Origin: Leptolyngbya sp. SIO1E4
GTDB lineage: Bacteria > Cyanobacteriota > Cyanobacteriia > Phormidesmidales > Phormidesmidaceae
Reading direction: 5' to 3'
Length of the DNA: 64,000 bases
NCBI GenBank assembly: GCA_010672825.2
Contig: JAAHFU020000008.1
Location: 26,410-90,409 of the forward strand
Below the pieces are notes generated by a model. It saw nothing but the letters and a program-made list of their open reading frames with translations, was not told where the DNA came from and ran no database searches. This document shows, one piece after another, positions 17,488 through 27,494 of this stretch. A program made the position numbers and the translations under genes. How positions within the stretch are numbered: position 1 is the stretch's first letter; each line of letters starts with the position of its first letter.

Positions 17488-18176
17488 GGAGAAGACCTCC
17501 TCGATTGAAATAGGGGTTTGAGCCGTTGAGCAATCAGTTGCAGCAGATTCTCATGCTCTTGGGGAGTGCTAGGCGGGACGAAATCATCTCGCACCTGCAC
17601 TTCCAGCCCCGGCAATACCTCCACCCGTTGCCAGCGAGACACTTCGCTGGGTTGCTCCAGTGGAACATTCGTCGGGCTAGGGGAAAGGAACTGCCCCGGC
17701 GTAACGGAGGAAGCGGGTGACGCCTTTGAGTGCGGTAAGTCAGTGGAGGGCGCTGCCGACGCCTGAACGGTGCGGGCTTGCACCGACTGCAGGAAGGCCA
17801 AGGCCGGGTTAGCAGCCTCTACCGTGATCTGCACCCCCCCTTGCAGGAGCGCTTCCAGATCGGGATTAGTTTTCTCAAGGGTGATGGGTTGAATGGCGGT
17901 GGTGCTATAGCCCTCCGCGAGTAGTCGTCGCACAATAAGCAACTGCAGCAGATGCCGATAGGTGTATCGGGCCTCTCGCCCCTGGCGCAGGGGGCGATCT
18001 AACACGCCCTGGGTAGTGTAGTACCGCACTAGGCGGGGGTTAATCGCTTCCGGAGATCGGTTGCGAGCGTTCTCTGTCGGGGGCAGGAACTGAGGAAGGA
18101 GATCGCTTGCCACTTGAACAAGCGCCTCTAAATCCCACTCGGGGTTAGCCTGGGCAATCTGCTGCAATGTGCTCAT
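17484..18176 (-). CDS. MerR-type transcriptional regulator
   Basis: 230 aa. The MerR helix-turn-helix and wing are seen at about residues 38-90: INPRLVRYYTTQGVLDRPLRQGREARYTYRHLLQLLIVRRLLAEGYS, followed by a Pro/Ala/Ser-rich linker (120-180) and a C-terminal segment (WQRVEVLPGLEVQVRDDF). Unlike metal-sensing MerR proteins there is no cysteine cluster in the C-terminal part, so the effector is unknown. It is the first gene of an operon with the VWA protein. A perfect palindrome plus a third half-site lies 17-42 bp upstream of the start codon and is the likely operator. Confidence 0.8.
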   Translation of the reverse strand: MSTLQQIAQANPEWDLEALVQVASDLLPQFLPPTENARNRSPEAINPRLVRYYTTQGVLDRPLRQGREARYTYRHLLQLLIVRRLLAEGYSTTAIQPITLEKTNPDLEALLQGGVQITVEAANPALAFLQSVQARTVQASAAPSTDLPHSKASPASSVTPGQFLSPSPTNVPLEQPSEVSRWQRVEVLPGLEVQVRDDFVPPSTPQEHENLLQLIAQRLKPLFQSRRSSP

Positions 18177-18192
18177 GGCCCCATGCTAACGA

Positions 18193-18218
18193 TGACAGTC
18201 AAAACTGTCAATGACAGT
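18193..18218. promoter_or_regulatory. Probable operator of the MerR-VWA operon
   Basis: TGACAGT-CAAA-ACTGTCA (18193-18210) is a perfect 7-4-7 inverted repeat, followed after one base by a third TGACAGT (18212-18218), giving a 19 bp direct spacing. On the minus strand it is 17 bp upstream of the regulator ATG. The symmetry fits a dimeric MerR-type regulator controlling its own operon; binding is inferred, not shown. Confidence 0.65.
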
Positions 18219-18394
18219 CAAAATAATTTTCTGCCGGGTGACCTCATCCTGGAAGGACTTCATTTTGGCAGCACTTCATCTTGGGCGTATGAGATCTGCA
18301 GCGCCTCAGGCACTAAACCCTGACGATGCCAAGCAGAGGTTTGAACAACTCCCCCCATAACAGCATTGCCTGAGCGGTTAGCAATGAGAATTTC

Positions 18395-19285
18395 TCACCA
18401 TTCTTTGCGAGTGTTAATTCCAGTAAAACTCAACCGAAAGCCGCTCTTTTCATAGAGCGATCGTGCATTCGCCAGTTCATCATTAACGTTCAGGCCTACT
18501 TCAGCCATGGTTTTCTCAATAAAGAACCAATGCAACGCTGTTTGCAAAAGTTGAAATCCAATTCCTTGACCCCTGACATCCTCCCGAACCCCAATAAATT
18601 CGACTAGTCCCTCCTCTGAACCCGTTTCAATCTCCCCATAGAGGTATCCCAATACCTCATCTCCTTTGGCATATACAAAAACCTGATGATCATCGTCTAT
18701 ATCAGTCACGAGCCGACGACCACTTGCATAGGTTTCTGGGAAGATTGAATCGTGTAAAGCAATAAAACCGGGTGCTTGCCTAGCTTGCAATCGTTCACAG
18801 TTTGGAGACAAAATCAAGGGAATTTCAGGCTTGTTGGCAACATAAACATGCACTAATTGATGTTGGCGAAATCCCTGGTTGAGATAAAAGCGATTTCCAC
18901 GCTCATTGGCAATATTCAAAAAACCATCAAGTTGATGGATAGTTGGGGGAAGAGTTGCCAGCAGTTTTTGGTAAAGATCAGTAACGACTTTGTTCCAATT
19001 TTGGGCATCAACCAAAGCAAATGGCCCCCGCAACCAGCCTCGACCCGATTCCTCATCTAGCTCACACCCGAAAACGCCAAGGCAGCGGTCACCTTCAACG
19101 GCGATCGTAAAGCAAATCTCAGTGTCCAACTCAAGACAGGCCATTTCTTGGGAGATCTCTTCGTATCCTTTGCCCGTATCACTTTGGATACAGTGAGTAC
19201 GAGGGTCTTTATTCTGTTCTGAAATCAACCTGGCAATCATCTCAAAATCGTCTTTTTGGGCTTTCTTGATGATGATGTCACTCAC
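18395..19285 (-). CDS. GNAT acetyltransferase with two tandem GNAT domains
   Basis: 296 aa, GTG start (MSDIIIKKAQKDDF). The N-terminal half (1-140) is a degenerate GNAT domain lacking the acetyl-CoA loop. The C-terminal half (160-290) is complete, with VEFIGVREDVRGQGIGFQLLQTALHW (motif A, R/Q-x-x-G-x-G/A) and VNDELANARSLYEKSGFRLSF (motif B). This two-domain plan is the one seen in mycothiol synthase and related acyltransferases, but the target molecule here cannot be predicted. The gene stands alone between two spacers. Confidence 0.8.
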   Translation of the reverse strand: MSDIIIKKAQKDDFEMIARLISEQNKDPRTHCIQSDTGKGYEEISQEMACLELDTEICFTIAVEGDRCLGVFGCELDEESGRGWLRGPFALVDAQNWNKVVTDLYQKLLATLPPTIHQLDGFLNIANERGNRFYLNQGFRQHQLVHVYVANKPEIPLILSPNCERLQARQAPGFIALHDSIFPETYASGRRLVTDIDDDHQVFVYAKGDEVLGYLYGEIETGSEEGLVEFIGVREDVRGQGIGFQLLQTALHWFFIEKTMAEVGLNVNDELANARSLYEKSGFRLSFTGINTRKEW

Positions 19286-19387
19286 GTTCTCTGACCTGTA
19301 CTAATGTGATCACTTCAAAACCTAGCAAATAGGTTGCCGTTGGTTTTTGCGAAATTCATTGAGGAATTAAATTACAAATAACATATA

Positions 19388-19618
19388 ATGTTCGGCTTCT
19401 TCCCGACTTATTTTCGATCTTTAAATACAGTAATCAGCGAATCAAAAGAGTCAACCTCAGACTTAAAGTCATCTATCAGTCAAGTTTCAGTCAAGTTAAG
19501 TGCGCAGGCTAGCAAGTTAAGTGCGCAGGCTAGAAATGCTCCCCAAAATAAAGGATCTGGCATTGAAAACAGAGCTAGATTCGGTCTCTTCAACAGGACT
19601 TTACCTGGAGAGTCGTGA
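19388..19618 (+). CDS. Possible small protein with internal 7-residue duplication
   Basis: 76 aa frame, Ser/Lys/Gln-rich, no recognised family, no clear Shine-Dalgarno sequence. Its only notable feature is an in-frame tandem duplication of 21 bp (19492-19512 and 19513-19533) encoding KLSAQAS/KLSAQAR. The frame keeps open across the duplication, which is weak evidence that it is or was translated. It could equally be non-coding. Confidence 0.3.
   Translation: MFGFFPTYFRSLNTVISESKESTSDLKSSISQVSVKLSAQASKLSAQARNAPQNKGSGIENRARFGLFNRTLPGES
19492..19533 (+). repeat. Perfect 21-bp tandem duplication
   Basis: CAAGTTAAGTGCGCAGGCTA plus G, twice in direct succession with no mismatch. The length is a multiple of three. 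Confidence 0.9.
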
Positions 19619-19949
19619 TTTCTACAATGAGCAGTTGCGATAATTTTGGCGTCATTCCGACCGGAGGGCAGCCTTGCCCTTGCCCGTAGAACTTGCGCCT
19701 CAACTTTTTTCTGCGGCCAGTAGCTTTCCTATCTTTGGTAGAATTAAGAGCTTGTGACAAGGCTTGTGCAGTAGCGGCAGCCGAGCGTCCCAATTTCCAG
19801 GGCTGCCTTTGAAAGAGTGGGTGGTGCGATCGCGACTCGCTTCTATCAAAAGCATTCAATCCGTCGCTTGCCAGTACCCACCCGGCACTGCACGATAGCA
19901 TCCAACACACTAAACCTGACAGATTCACCGCTAAGCAAGGAGAACGCCC

Positions 19950-20945
19950 ATGGCCCGCATGTATTACGACAGTGACGCTAACCTGGATTTACTCAACGGC
20001 AAGACCGTAGCCATCATTGGCTATGGTTCCCAGGGACACGCCCATGCCCTCAACCTCAAGGATAGTGGTGTAAACGTCATCGTGGGGCTGTATGAGGGCA
20101 GTCGCTCTATCGCAAAAGCAGAATCAGAAGGGCTCACAGTTAAGCCGGTGGCCGATGCCGCCAAGTTAGCTGACTGGATTATGATTTTGCTGCCAGACGA
20201 AGTGCAAAAGCATATCTATAAAGAGGCGATCGCTCCCAATTTAGAAGCGGGTAATGTGCTCTTTTTCGCCCACGGATTCAACATTAATTTTGGGCAGATC
20301 GTGCCTCCGGCTGATATCGACGTGGCCATGGTAGCGCCTAAAGGGCCAGGGCACTTAGTCCGTCGCACCTACACCGAAGGGCAGGGAGTTCCCTGTTTGT
20401 TTGCGGTCTATCAAGATGCAACCGGGCAAGCCCGCGATCGGGCCATGGCCTACGCCAAGGGCATTGGTGGCACCCGTGCAGGTATCCTCGAAACCACCTT
20501 CCGAGAAGAGACCGAAACCGACCTGTTTGGGGAACAGGTGGTGCTGTGTGGCGGCCTGAGCGAACTGATCAAATCTGGCTTTGAAACCCTGGTAAACGCA
20601 GGCTACCAGCCAGAACTGGCTTACTTTGAGTGCCTGCACGAGGTGAAGCTCATCGTAGATCTCGTTGTCGAAGGCGGCCTGGCCACTATGCGCGATAGTA
20701 TCTCCAATACGGCTGAGTATGGCGACTACACCCGTGGCCCCCGCATCATCACCGATGAAACCCGTGCCGAGATGAAGAAAATCCTCAATGAGATTCAGAC
20801 CGGCCAGTTTGCCCGTGAATTTGTCCTAGAAAATCAGTCGGGGAATGCAGGCTTTACCGCCATGCGCCGCCGCGAAGCTGAGCACCCCATCGAAGAAGTG
20901 GGTAAGGATTTGCGCGCGATGTTTAGCTGGCTGAAGAAGGTATAG
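19950..20945 (+). CDS. ilvC: Ketol-acid reductoisomerase (NADP+), class I
   Basis: 331 aa, the class I length. Catalyses the Mg- and NADPH-dependent alkyl migration and reduction of acetolactate or acetohydroxybutyrate in valine, leucine and isoleucine synthesis. The Rossmann motif [17 protein letters not shown] is at about residues 25-41, and the specificity loop [12 protein letters not shown] fits NADPH. Metal ligands lie in [19 protein letters not shown] (Asp and Glu) and [17 protein letters not shown]. Start ATG with AAGGAG upstream. The TAG stop lies inside the first bases of a dispersed repeat (family B), so the repeat abuts the coding end. Confidence 0.96.
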   Translation: MARMYYDSDANLDLLNGKTVAIIGYGSQGHAHALNLKDSGVNVIVGLYEGSRSIAKAESEGLTVKPVADAAKLADWIMILLPDEVQKHIYKEAIAPNLEAGNVLFFAHGFNINFGQIVPPADIDVAMVAPKGPGHLVRRTYTEGQGVPCLFAVYQDATGQARDRAMAYAKGIGGTRAGILETTFREETETDLFGEQVVLCGGLSELIKSGFETLVNAGYQPELAYFECLHEVKLIVDLVVEGGLATMRDSISNTAEYGDYTRGPRIITDETRAEMKKILNEIQTGQFAREFVLENQSGNAGFTAMRRREAEHPIEEVGKDLRAMFSWLKKV

Positions 20946-21030
20946 CAAAAGGCAGAAATCAGAACCTTGCTGCATAAGGATTCCAGGAAATCCGATTATC
21001 CTGGCTAGCACTTCAGGTGCAACATAATGC
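20941..21030 (+). repeat. Dispersed repeat family B, copy 1
   Basis: About 90 bp from TATAGCAAAAGGCAGAAATC to CACTTCAGGTGCAA, including CCTTGCTGCATAAGGATT and GGAAAT. The reverse complement of 45295-45397 matches along the full length. It starts within the ilvC stop codon region. Confidence 0.8.
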
Positions 21031-21057
21031 CAGTTCTCGTTTCTAAAGCTACAGATC

Positions 21058-21106
21058 AGACCCCTCCCAGCCTCCCCTTGGCAAGGGGAGGTGCCGCAGG
21101 CGGTGG
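21058..21106 (+). repeat. Family C element (Gly-codon-like GC repeat)
   Basis: CCTCCCCTTGGCAAGGGGAGG forms a short hairpin and is followed by TGCCGCAGGCGGTGGG. The second half recurs at 48940-48963 as GGGAGGGGCCGCAGGCGGTG. Similar CTCCC...GGGAGG inverted repeat ends the window at 63969-64000. Confidence 0.6.
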
Positions 21107-21183
21107 GCGATGTGTAAGCGCTGATTTGGAGAATTGGTATAACCCCTCGGGAGCAACGCTCAAGCAAGACTCCGTCAAACATG

Positions 21184-21217
21184 AAAGGCTAGACGCAACC
21201 GATCTCGTCTAGCCTTT
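21184..21217. terminator. Bidirectional terminator between ilvC and typA
   Basis: AAAGGCTAGACG (21184-21195) and CGTCTAGCCTTT (21206-21217) form a perfect 12 bp stem around a 10-base loop, with A-run on one side and T-run on the other. It can stop transcripts from both convergent genes. Confidence 0.88.
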
Positions 21218-21270
21218 TCAAGTAAATTAGCGGGGCGAATGCTCAGCCATAAAACGGTCGCGATCGCGAT

Positions 21271-23061
21271 TTACCGTTTTGCCAGCTTCTTAGAAATCTT
21301 CCGGAGGCGGATAGATTCGGGTGTAACTTCCACCATTTCATCAGAGCTGATATATTCCAACGCTCGTTCCAGGCTCATGTCAATCGGGGTTTGAAGCTGC
21401 ACCAGCTCGTCCCCTGTGGCAGAACGATGGTTAGTCAGCTGCTTTGTCTTACAGACATTGAGTTCTAAGTCTTGGGGCCGGTTATTTTCGCCAATGATCA
21501 TGCCCTTGTAGACCTTAGTCCCCGGCGTGATGAAGAACACCCCGCGGTCTTCCGCATTTTTTAGGGCATAGAAAGTTGCTGTCCCTTCTTCAAAGGCAAC
21601 GAGCACTCCGTTGCGGCGGGTTTCGACTTCACCGGTCATCTGTCGGTACTCTAAGAAGCTATGGTTCATCAACCCTTCGCCTCGGGTCAGACGCATGAAC
21701 TCGCCCCGGAAACCAATCAGGCCACGGGCTGGGATCACAAACTCTAGGGTAGAGCGCCCATTGCCAGTGATGCGCATATCCTGCATTTCACCCCGGCGTT
21801 GCCCCAAGCGTTCCATACAACCGCCTACGCCGTCTTCGGGCACATCCAGAACCAGCAGCTCATAAGGTTCGCAAGGCTGACCGCTAATTTCTCGGAAAAT
21901 CACTTGAGGTTGGGAAACCTGGAACTCGTAGCCTTCACGACGCATATTTTCAATCAAGATGCCCAGGTGCAATTCACCCCGGCCAGAAACCGAGAAGCGA
22001 TCAGGGGAGTCCGTCTCAGTGACCCTAAGAGCCACATTGGTTTCCAGCTCACGCATCAGACGATCGCGTAGCTGGCGAGAGGTCACAAACTTTCCTTCTT
22101 TGCCTGCAAACGGAGAGTCATTGACGGCAAAGGTCATCCCCAGGGTAGGCTCATCCACGCTAATAAGGGGGAGGGCTTCTGGATTTTCAGGGCAGGCGAT
22201 GGTTTCACCAATGTTGGCGTCAGAGAACCCAGCGATCGCCACAATCTGACCTGCGCTGGCCTGTTCAATTTCGATCCGCTGTAATCCTTCAAAACCTAAA
22301 AGCTTGCTGATTTTGGACTTCACCGCTTGTCCCTCGCGGTTAATCAGCACAGCCTGCTGCCCCAGGTGAATTGTGCCGTTGTGTACTTTACCAATTACGA
22401 TACGGCCCAGATATTCTGAATAGTCCAGCGTAGTGACCTGTAGTTGGAGGGGTTTTTCAGGATCCCCAATAGGCGGGGGAACGTGATCCAAAACCGCTTC
22501 AAAGAGGGGCTGCATGTCTTTGCCCTCGTCATCCAACTCCTTCTTGGCAAACCCGGATAGCCCCGATGCATAGAGATAGGGGAATTCACACTGATCGTCA
22601 TCTGCCCCTAGTTCAAGGAATAAATCCAGGACTTTATCAATGGCGTTGTGGGGATCAGCCTGGGGACGGTCGATCTTATTGAGCACCACGATGGGGCGCA
22701 GCCCTTTTTCCAGGGCCTTTTTCAGCACAAAGCGAGTCTGGGGCATGGGGCCTTCATTGGCATCCACAATCAGGATACAGCCGTCGACCATACCCAATAC
22801 GCGCTCGACCTCACCTCCAAAGTCGGCGTGTCCGGGCGTGTCGACAATGTTAATCAGCGTATCTTTATACCGAACAGCCGTATTTTTAGACAAAATTGTG
22901 ATGCCACGCTCTCGCTCCAGGTCATTCGAGTCCATCACACAGTCTGGAACTGCTTCCCCTTCACGGAAAATGCCGGACTGCATGAGGAGGGCGTCTACCA
23001 GCGTGGTCTTGCCGTGATCAACGTGAGCAATGATGGCAACGTTGCGAATAGGGAGAGTCAT
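21271..23061 (-). CDS. typA: Translational GTPase TypA/BipA
   Basis: 596 aa, the usual length. Ribosome-binding GTPase needed for 50S assembly and growth under stress. GTPase motifs: [15 protein letters not shown] (P-loop), [12 protein letters not shown] (switch I), [16 protein letters not shown] (G3), NKIDRP (G4) near residues 130-135. EF-G-like domains III and V follow ([29 protein letters not shown]), and the C-terminal domain unique to BipA contains the [22 protein letters not shown] segment. No neighbouring partner; the upstream divergent gene is the retropepsin-like peptidase. Confidence 0.96.
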   Translation of the reverse strand: MTLPIRNVAIIAHVDHGKTTLVDALLMQSGIFREGEAVPDCVMDSNDLERERGITILSKNTAVRYKDTLINIVDTPGHADFGGEVERVLGMVDGCILIVDANEGPMPQTRFVLKKALEKGLRPIVVLNKIDRPQADPHNAIDKVLDLFLELGADDDQCEFPYLYASGLSGFAKKELDDEGKDMQPLFEAVLDHVPPPIGDPEKPLQLQVTTLDYSEYLGRIVIGKVHNGTIHLGQQAVLINREGQAVKSKISKLLGFEGLQRIEIEQASAGQIVAIAGFSDANIGETIACPENPEALPLISVDEPTLGMTFAVNDSPFAGKEGKFVTSRQLRDRLMRELETNVALRVTETDSPDRFSVSGRGELHLGILIENMRREGYEFQVSQPQVIFREISGQPCEPYELLVLDVPEDGVGGCMERLGQRRGEMQDMRITGNGRSTLEFVIPARGLIGFRGEFMRLTRGEGLMNHSFLEYRQMTGEVETRRNGVLVAFEEGTATFYALKNAEDRGVFFITPGTKVYKGMIIGENNRPQDLELNVCKTKQLTNHRSATGDELVQLQTPIDMSLERALEYISSDEMVEVTPESIRLRKISKKLAKR

Positions 23062-23186
23062 GGGTTCCTAGAAAACTTGTGTATGGAAAGAAAGGGCGAT
23101 CGCAGAGCCTGTCGCTGTAAAACTCAGCAACAAATAATCTTAACAATTGTAACTTACCTAACTGTTCTCACTGGGAATTTATCAAC

Positions 23187-23723
23187 ATGCGAATATTCTT
23201 TGCTGATATGTATTTAAGCCCGATTTCTGAACCGCCCCCTCGCTCTAAAGTAGAAACAATTATCGGCTGGCGCGAGTGGCTATCGCTGCCCGATCTGAAT
23301 GTTGCCCAGATCAAAGCAAAAGTCGATACCGGAGCACGCTCCTCTGCTTTACATGCCTTCGACATCGAATACTTTAATCAGGATGATTGCTCAATGGTGC
23401 ACTTCAAGATGCATCCGCTTCAACGCAATACAAGTTTCACGGTCGAGGCCACAGCAGCTGTTTTAGGTAAACGTCCTGTGCGCAATTCTGGGGGGCAAAC
23501 TCAAGATCGCCCTGTCATTAGAACTCTGGTTTGTCTAGGAGGGCAGCAATGGCCCATTGAATTGACATTGACCAACCGCGATGTCATGGGGTTTCGGATG
23601 CTGCTGGGGCGAGAAGCTATCCGTCATCGCTTTTTGGTTGACTCGGGAGACTCTTACTTTTTAAGCCCGTCTGACCCGTTCGCCCGCCGCAATGCTGCCA
23701 TTGATTTGCCGAATTTGTCATGA
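23187..23723 (+). CDS. Retropepsin-like peptidase partner of RimK (PF05618-type)
   Basis: 178 aa; a second ATG at 23208 would remove the first seven residues. The conserved [35 protein letters not shown] segment has the DTGA(R)SSAL signature of retropepsin-like aspartic peptidases of the RimB/RloA3 kind. Further family marks are [21 protein letters not shown] and [16 protein letters not shown]. The homologous proteins were once listed as ATP-dependent zinc proteases. RimB cuts the glutamate chains that RimK adds in some bacteria; the gene overlaps rimK by four bases (ATGA), which supports the same pairing here. Confidence 0.8.
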   Translation: MRIFFADMYLSPISEPPPRSKVETIIGWREWLSLPDLNVAQIKAKVDTGARSSALHAFDIEYFNQDDCSMVHFKMHPLQRNTSFTVEATAAVLGKRPVRNSGGQTQDRPVIRTLVCLGGQQWPIELTLTNRDVMGFRMLLGREAIRHRFLVDSGDSYFLSPSDPFARRNAAIDLPNLS

Positions 23724-24625
23724 GGATTGTTATTCTGTCGCGCGACAGTACGCTCTACTCCACACGCCGACTCCACGAAGCGGGTGACAAACGAGGGCAC
23801 GAAACGCGGGTGATCGACCCGATGCGCTGCTACATCGACATCACCTCCCGTCGCCCCAAAGTCCTCTATCAGGGCAAACCTTTAGAAGACGTGGACGCCA
23901 TCATTCCTCGAATCGGGGCATCTAACACCTTCTACGGCACGGCAGTCGTGCGCCAGTTTGAAATCATGGGGGTGTTTACCGCCAATGAATCCCAGGCGAT
24001 TTCGCGATCGCGCGACAAACTTCGCAGCCTACAGGTTTTGGCACGTCAGGGGGTAGGCCTGCCGGTGACGGGGTTTGCGCATTCAACCCAAGATATTGAC
24101 GGGTTAATCGAGTTAGTGGGGGGTGCACCCTTAGTAATCAAATTACTAGAAGGCACTCAGGGTATCGGCGTTGTACTGGCAGAAACGTATCAGGCTGCCA
24201 AATCAGTGATTGAAGCCTTTCGAGGCTTAGATGCCAATATTTTGGTGCAGGAATATATTCAGGAGGCCGGGGGTGCCGATATCCGGTGTTTTATTGTCGG
24301 GAGCAAGGTCATTGCAGCCATGAAGCGCCAGGGAGCACCAGGAGAATTTCGGTCGAACTTGCACCGAGGTGGTTCTGCCATTCGAGTCAAGCTAACCCCT
24401 GAGGAGCGCAGCACCGCTGTTCGGGCAGCCAAAGCCATGGGCCTGCGGATAGCAGGGGTAGACTTGCTACGCTCTAATCATGGCCCAGTGGTCATGGAGG
24501 TTAATTCTTCCCCTGGGTTAGAGGGCATTGAAACAGCCACGGGGATAGATATTGCAGGAAAAATTATTGGATATGTTGAGCAACGTGCAGGGGCAGATGA
24601 GACCCACGATCGCATCCAATATTAA
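23720..24625 (+). CDS. rimK: RimK-type ATP-grasp glutamate ligase
   Basis: 301 aa. ATP-grasp ligase that adds glutamates to a protein C-terminus, classically ribosomal protein S6. The N-terminal [22 protein letters not shown] is characteristic of RimK. The ATP-grasp core reads [19 protein letters not shown] (about 140-160) and [19 protein letters not shown], with the metal-binding end [14 protein letters not shown] near residue 258-271. It overlaps the upstream peptidase gene by ATGA, so the pair is translated together. The target protein is an inference from the family. Confidence 0.9.
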   Translation: MRIVILSRDSTLYSTRRLHEAGDKRGHETRVIDPMRCYIDITSRRPKVLYQGKPLEDVDAIIPRIGASNTFYGTAVVRQFEIMGVFTANESQAISRSRDKLRSLQVLARQGVGLPVTGFAHSTQDIDGLIELVGGAPLVIKLLEGTQGIGVVLAETYQAAKSVIEAFRGLDANILVQEYIQEAGGADIRCFIVGSKVIAAMKRQGAPGEFRSNLHRGGSAIRVKLTPEERSTAVRAAKAMGLRIAGVDLLRSNHGPVVMEVNSSPGLEGIETATGIDIAGKIIGYVEQRAGADETHDRIQY

Positions 24626-24674
24626 CCTCCAGCTATTAAGCCCACCTTGATCCCATCTACACGCACACATCAGG

Positions 24675-25802
24675 TTAAAGACCCATCGCCTTAACCAGGG
24701 CATCCAGATTGGCAGGAATCCCTGTTTTCACCTCGCTCTGACAGTGATCAATGGCGCATGTGGGGTCTTTGAGGCCATTCCCAGTCAAGACACACACCAC
24801 CGTCGCCCCCTCGGGGACTTGATCCTTGACTTTGAGAAGCCCTGCCACCGAGGCAGCACTGGCTGGTTCACAGAAGATCCCTTCTTCTCGAGCCAGCAGA
24901 CGGTAGGCAGCCAAAATCTCGTCGTCACTGACGGCGTTAAATTCACCTTGGCTAGCTTCCTGCACCGCGATCGCCTGCTTCCAGCTCGCTGGATTACCAA
25001 TTCGAATCGCAGTTGCCAGCGTTTCTGGGGTGGCGACCGGCTGACCATGCACCAAGGGAGAAGCCCCAGCCGCTTGGAATCCCATCATACGGGGCAGCTG
25101 CCTGCAGCGGTTTTGTTGATGATATTCGCAAAAACCCATCCAGTAAGCCGTGATATTTCCAGCGTTGCCCACCGGAATGCAGAGCCAATCCGGCGCATCA
25201 CCTAAGGCATCCACCAGCTCAAAGGCTGCGGTCTTCTGTCCCTCTAAACGAAAGGGATTAACTGAATTCACCAGGGCTACGGGCTGGCTAGCTGCCAGCT
25301 GCCGCACCATCACTAAAGCATCGTCGAAGTTGCCTTGGATGGCCAATACCTCAGCGCCATATAACAGAGCCTGAGCCAATTTCCCCAGGGCAATGTATCC
25401 ATCCGGCACCACTACATAGGCCCGCATCCCCCCCTTGGCCGCATAAGCTGCTGCCGCCGCAGACGTATTGCCCGTGCTGGCACAAATTACGGCTTCTGAT
25501 CCGGCCTCCTTAGCTTTCGAAACGGCCATCGTCATGCCCCGATCCTTAAAGCTTCCGGTCGGGTTGAGCCCATCGTACTTAACGTAGACCTGCACCTGGC
25601 GACCGATGCGGGCAGCAATCGCTGGTGCCGGAATTAGGGGGGTATTTCCTTCGTTAAGGGTTATCACCGGCGTGCGATCGCTCACTGGCAGATAAGCCCT
25701 GTAAGCATTGATGAGGCCATTCCAGCCCTGATGATGAGTCCTCCTAGAGTCAGGACGGGTGGACGATGTAGAAACGGAGGAAGGATCTAAGCTTAAGGTC
25801 AC
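24675..25802 (-). CDS. thrC: Threonine synthase
   Basis: 375 aa PLP-dependent enzyme that converts O-phosphohomoserine to threonine. The PLP lysine is in [18 protein letters not shown] (about residue 84), and the phosphate-binding loop in [12 protein letters not shown] near 217-228. N-terminal [15 protein letters not shown] and the [19 protein letters not shown] segment are diagnostic. GTG start. It faces rimK tail to tail with 49 bp between, without an evident terminator. Confidence 0.93.
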   Translation of the reverse strand: MTLSLDPSSVSTSSTRPDSRRTHHQGWNGLINAYRAYLPVSDRTPVITLNEGNTPLIPAPAIAARIGRQVQVYVKYDGLNPTGSFKDRGMTMAVSKAKEAGSEAVICASTGNTSAAAAAYAAKGGMRAYVVVPDGYIALGKLAQALLYGAEVLAIQGNFDDALVMVRQLAASQPVALVNSVNPFRLEGQKTAAFELVDALGDAPDWLCIPVGNAGNITAYWMGFCEYHQQNRCRQLPRMMGFQAAGASPLVHGQPVATPETLATAIRIGNPASWKQAIAVQEASQGEFNAVSDDEILAAYRLLAREEGIFCEPASAASVAGLLKVKDQVPEGATVVCVLTGNGLKDPTCAIDHCQSEVKTGIPANLDALVKAMGL

Positions 25803-26129
25803 AGTAGCCTACAAACTTTTCAACACAGCAATTCAAAATCTCGTTGAAGTCCTAAGACTGCCAGTGTTGATTTCATAGAGAAATTCATCATCACCAATGG
25901 TTAGCAGGGTTAGGGAATCTCGCAACAGAGCTTATATGCCCCCCAGTTTACCGTGTTGATTCCAGCTTTCCATACACTAGGTTGCTTGTGAGCTGCCGCA
26001 GCATTGACCCCAAATAGACTCCCAATCGAGACAGTTTTTCATAAACTGACGGATAAATGCACCATATTTGAGGAAATTCGCTATCCTTAGACGCGACCAG
26101 GAGGAATTTGCTCGCGAGGCATCGGAACT
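25803..26129. other. Spacer between divergent thrC and PilP-like genes
   Basis: 327 bp upstream of both genes, so expected to contain two promoters. I see no coding frame and no repeat. Confidence 0.4.
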
Positions 26130-26918
26130 ATGAACCTGACTCAGTTACGCCAACGTCCTCAGTGGCTCATCCTCGGCACAGTCATCCTGGCTGCTGCAAT
26201 AGGAGGGGCCTTGCGCGTCTTTTCGACTCAGGCACCGCCTGCAACCAGCCGTAATCCTGAACAGCAAGAACAGCCAGCTGAATCGACCGCGTTGTTCCAG
26301 TCCCCTATGGTTTCCCTTTCAGATCAGTTCCAGGGAGTCGCGAGTCCTGCAGAGCTGTTGATTTCAACCTCTAGTGAGGAGCGCCTGTCCGCAGTCTCTG
26401 CTGGGCGGCTTGATCCATTTGCACCCGTAACCCAAGCCGTTGCAAGGCCCCAGACCGCTCAGTCAACCCCTGCGACAGCCTCAGCAAGTGTTACCCCCGT
26501 GCCCGAAGCTGTCGCCACCTCCCAGCCCTTACCAACAGCACCTGTAACGAGTACAACAGCTTTGCCGCCGGTTCCTAATTTTAATGGGGCACCCGCGCCC
26601 GCTCCTTTGCCCGCGATTCCCATTGCGGCCAATCCCATTCCAATTCCATCTTTGCCTAACTATGCCGTACCGCTAGATCCTGTCCAGGCAATAGAGTTGA
26701 GTGGCGTCGTGCAGATCGGCGATCGCGTGGGGGTCATTGTCCGTGAAGCAAATGGGCAAACCAGCCGCCATATTTTTGCCGGAGATTACCTGGCTGGTGG
26801 CCAAGTTTTGGTGAAATCCATCGATTTGTCGGCCCAAGAGCCCTTAGTCATCCTGGAATATCAGGGCCAAGAATATCCTCGCATGGTGGGATCCGGAGGG
26901 CAGACGGGCATTTCCTGA
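26130..26918 (+). CDS. PilP-like inner-membrane-anchored protein
   Basis: 262 aa. One N-terminal membrane anchor (WLILGTVILAAAIGGALRVF, residues 12-31), then a long Pro/Ala/Thr-rich linker (about 40-180), then a small beta domain (185-255). The start of the linker contains RLDPFAPV, and the beta domain ELSGVVQIGDRVGVIV...RHIFAGDYLAGGQVLVKSID; both resemble type IV pilus assembly protein PilP, where GR.DPF precedes the beta domain. No pil genes are adjacent, so the assignment to pilus assembly is tentative. Confidence 0.6.
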   Translation: MNLTQLRQRPQWLILGTVILAAAIGGALRVFSTQAPPATSRNPEQQEQPAESTALFQSPMVSLSDQFQGVASPAELLISTSSEERLSAVSAGRLDPFAPVTQAVARPQTAQSTPATASASVTPVPEAVATSQPLPTAPVTSTTALPPVPNFNGAPAPAPLPAIPIAANPIPIPSLPNYAVPLDPVQAIELSGVVQIGDRVGVIVREANGQTSRHIFAGDYLAGGQVLVKSIDLSAQEPLVILEYQGQEYPRMVGSGGQTGIS

Positions 26919-27002
26919 AGAATCCAACCCTGAGGACTCAAGCAGTGAGTGCCCTTATGGGGTAAATGCGCCACAATTTAGGCATATCCCTCAACTATTG
27001 CC

Positions 27003-27494
27003 ATGGCTACCCAGGCTCAGCGTTCGCTTGACTTAAATGATTCCTACCCTTGTCCAGTGTGCCGACACGGCACAATCCAGGCACTCGTCTTAACAGATGC
27101 CTTTGCCTGTGACTTTTGTCGCCACATTCTGTCAGCAGATCTGAAGCAGCAACAGGTTCAAGTGATAGATGGCCCTCAGGCCATTACCTGGGTTTGGGAA
27201 GGTCAACGGTGGCGAGTGGCCCACGGAACTCGGCGCGAAGAGGTTTCTAGCCTTATAGTATTCTCGGCTTTGGTTCTAATCATTGTTCCCGCTAGCTTAG
27301 TCTGGCTGGCAGGCTTTATTTTTCCACCATTGTCGCCCACTTCGCCCATCACTTTTCCGACCTTATGGGCCTTCTTAACGTTTTTAGCCCACCTGAGTTT
27401 GGTGCTTTGGCTAGTTGGCGAGTACTATCAGATTCCCTTTTATGTCGCCACCAAAGTGCGGCTATTTCGGCGGCGATCATCTCCAAGTTCATAA
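27003..27494 (+). CDS. Zinc-ribbon membrane protein, conserved in cyanobacteria
   Basis: 163 aa. Residues 17-40 form a zinc-ribbon (CPVC...CDFC, four cysteines), followed by a beta segment with QAITWVWEGQRWRVAHGTRRE and two membrane helices (about 85-108 and 120-142: SLIVFSALVLIIVPASLVWLAG and LWAFLTFLAHLSLVLWLVG). The tail is basic. I recognise no function. Spacing of 84 bp to the PilP-like gene makes cotranscription possible. Confidence 0.65.
   Translation: MATQAQRSLDLNDSYPCPVCRHGTIQALVLTDAFACDFCRHILSADLKQQQVQVIDGPQAITWVWEGQRWRVAHGTRREEVSSLIVFSALVLIIVPASLVWLAGFIFPPLSPTSPITFPTLWAFLTFLAHLSLVLWLVGEYYQIPFYVATKVRLFRRRSSPSS

Larger units (their letters stand above)
19286..19949. other. Spacer between GNAT and ilvC genes
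   Basis: 664 bp with one uncertain small frame at 19388-19618. The last few hundred bases should hold the ilvC promoter. A minus-strand frame at 19590-19928 exists but is basic, Ser-rich and has no recognisable domain. Confidence 0.4.
20946..21270. other. Spacer between ilvC and typA
   Basis: 325 bp between convergent genes: family B repeat, family C element and a perfect bidirectional terminator, in that order. Nothing else supported. Confidence 0.55.

Noticed and set aside
19590..19928. 112-codon minus-strand frame before ilvC
   Set aside because: Basic, Ser/Arg-rich composition, no domain, and its start would lie 21 bp from the ilvC start, where the ilvC promoter is expected.
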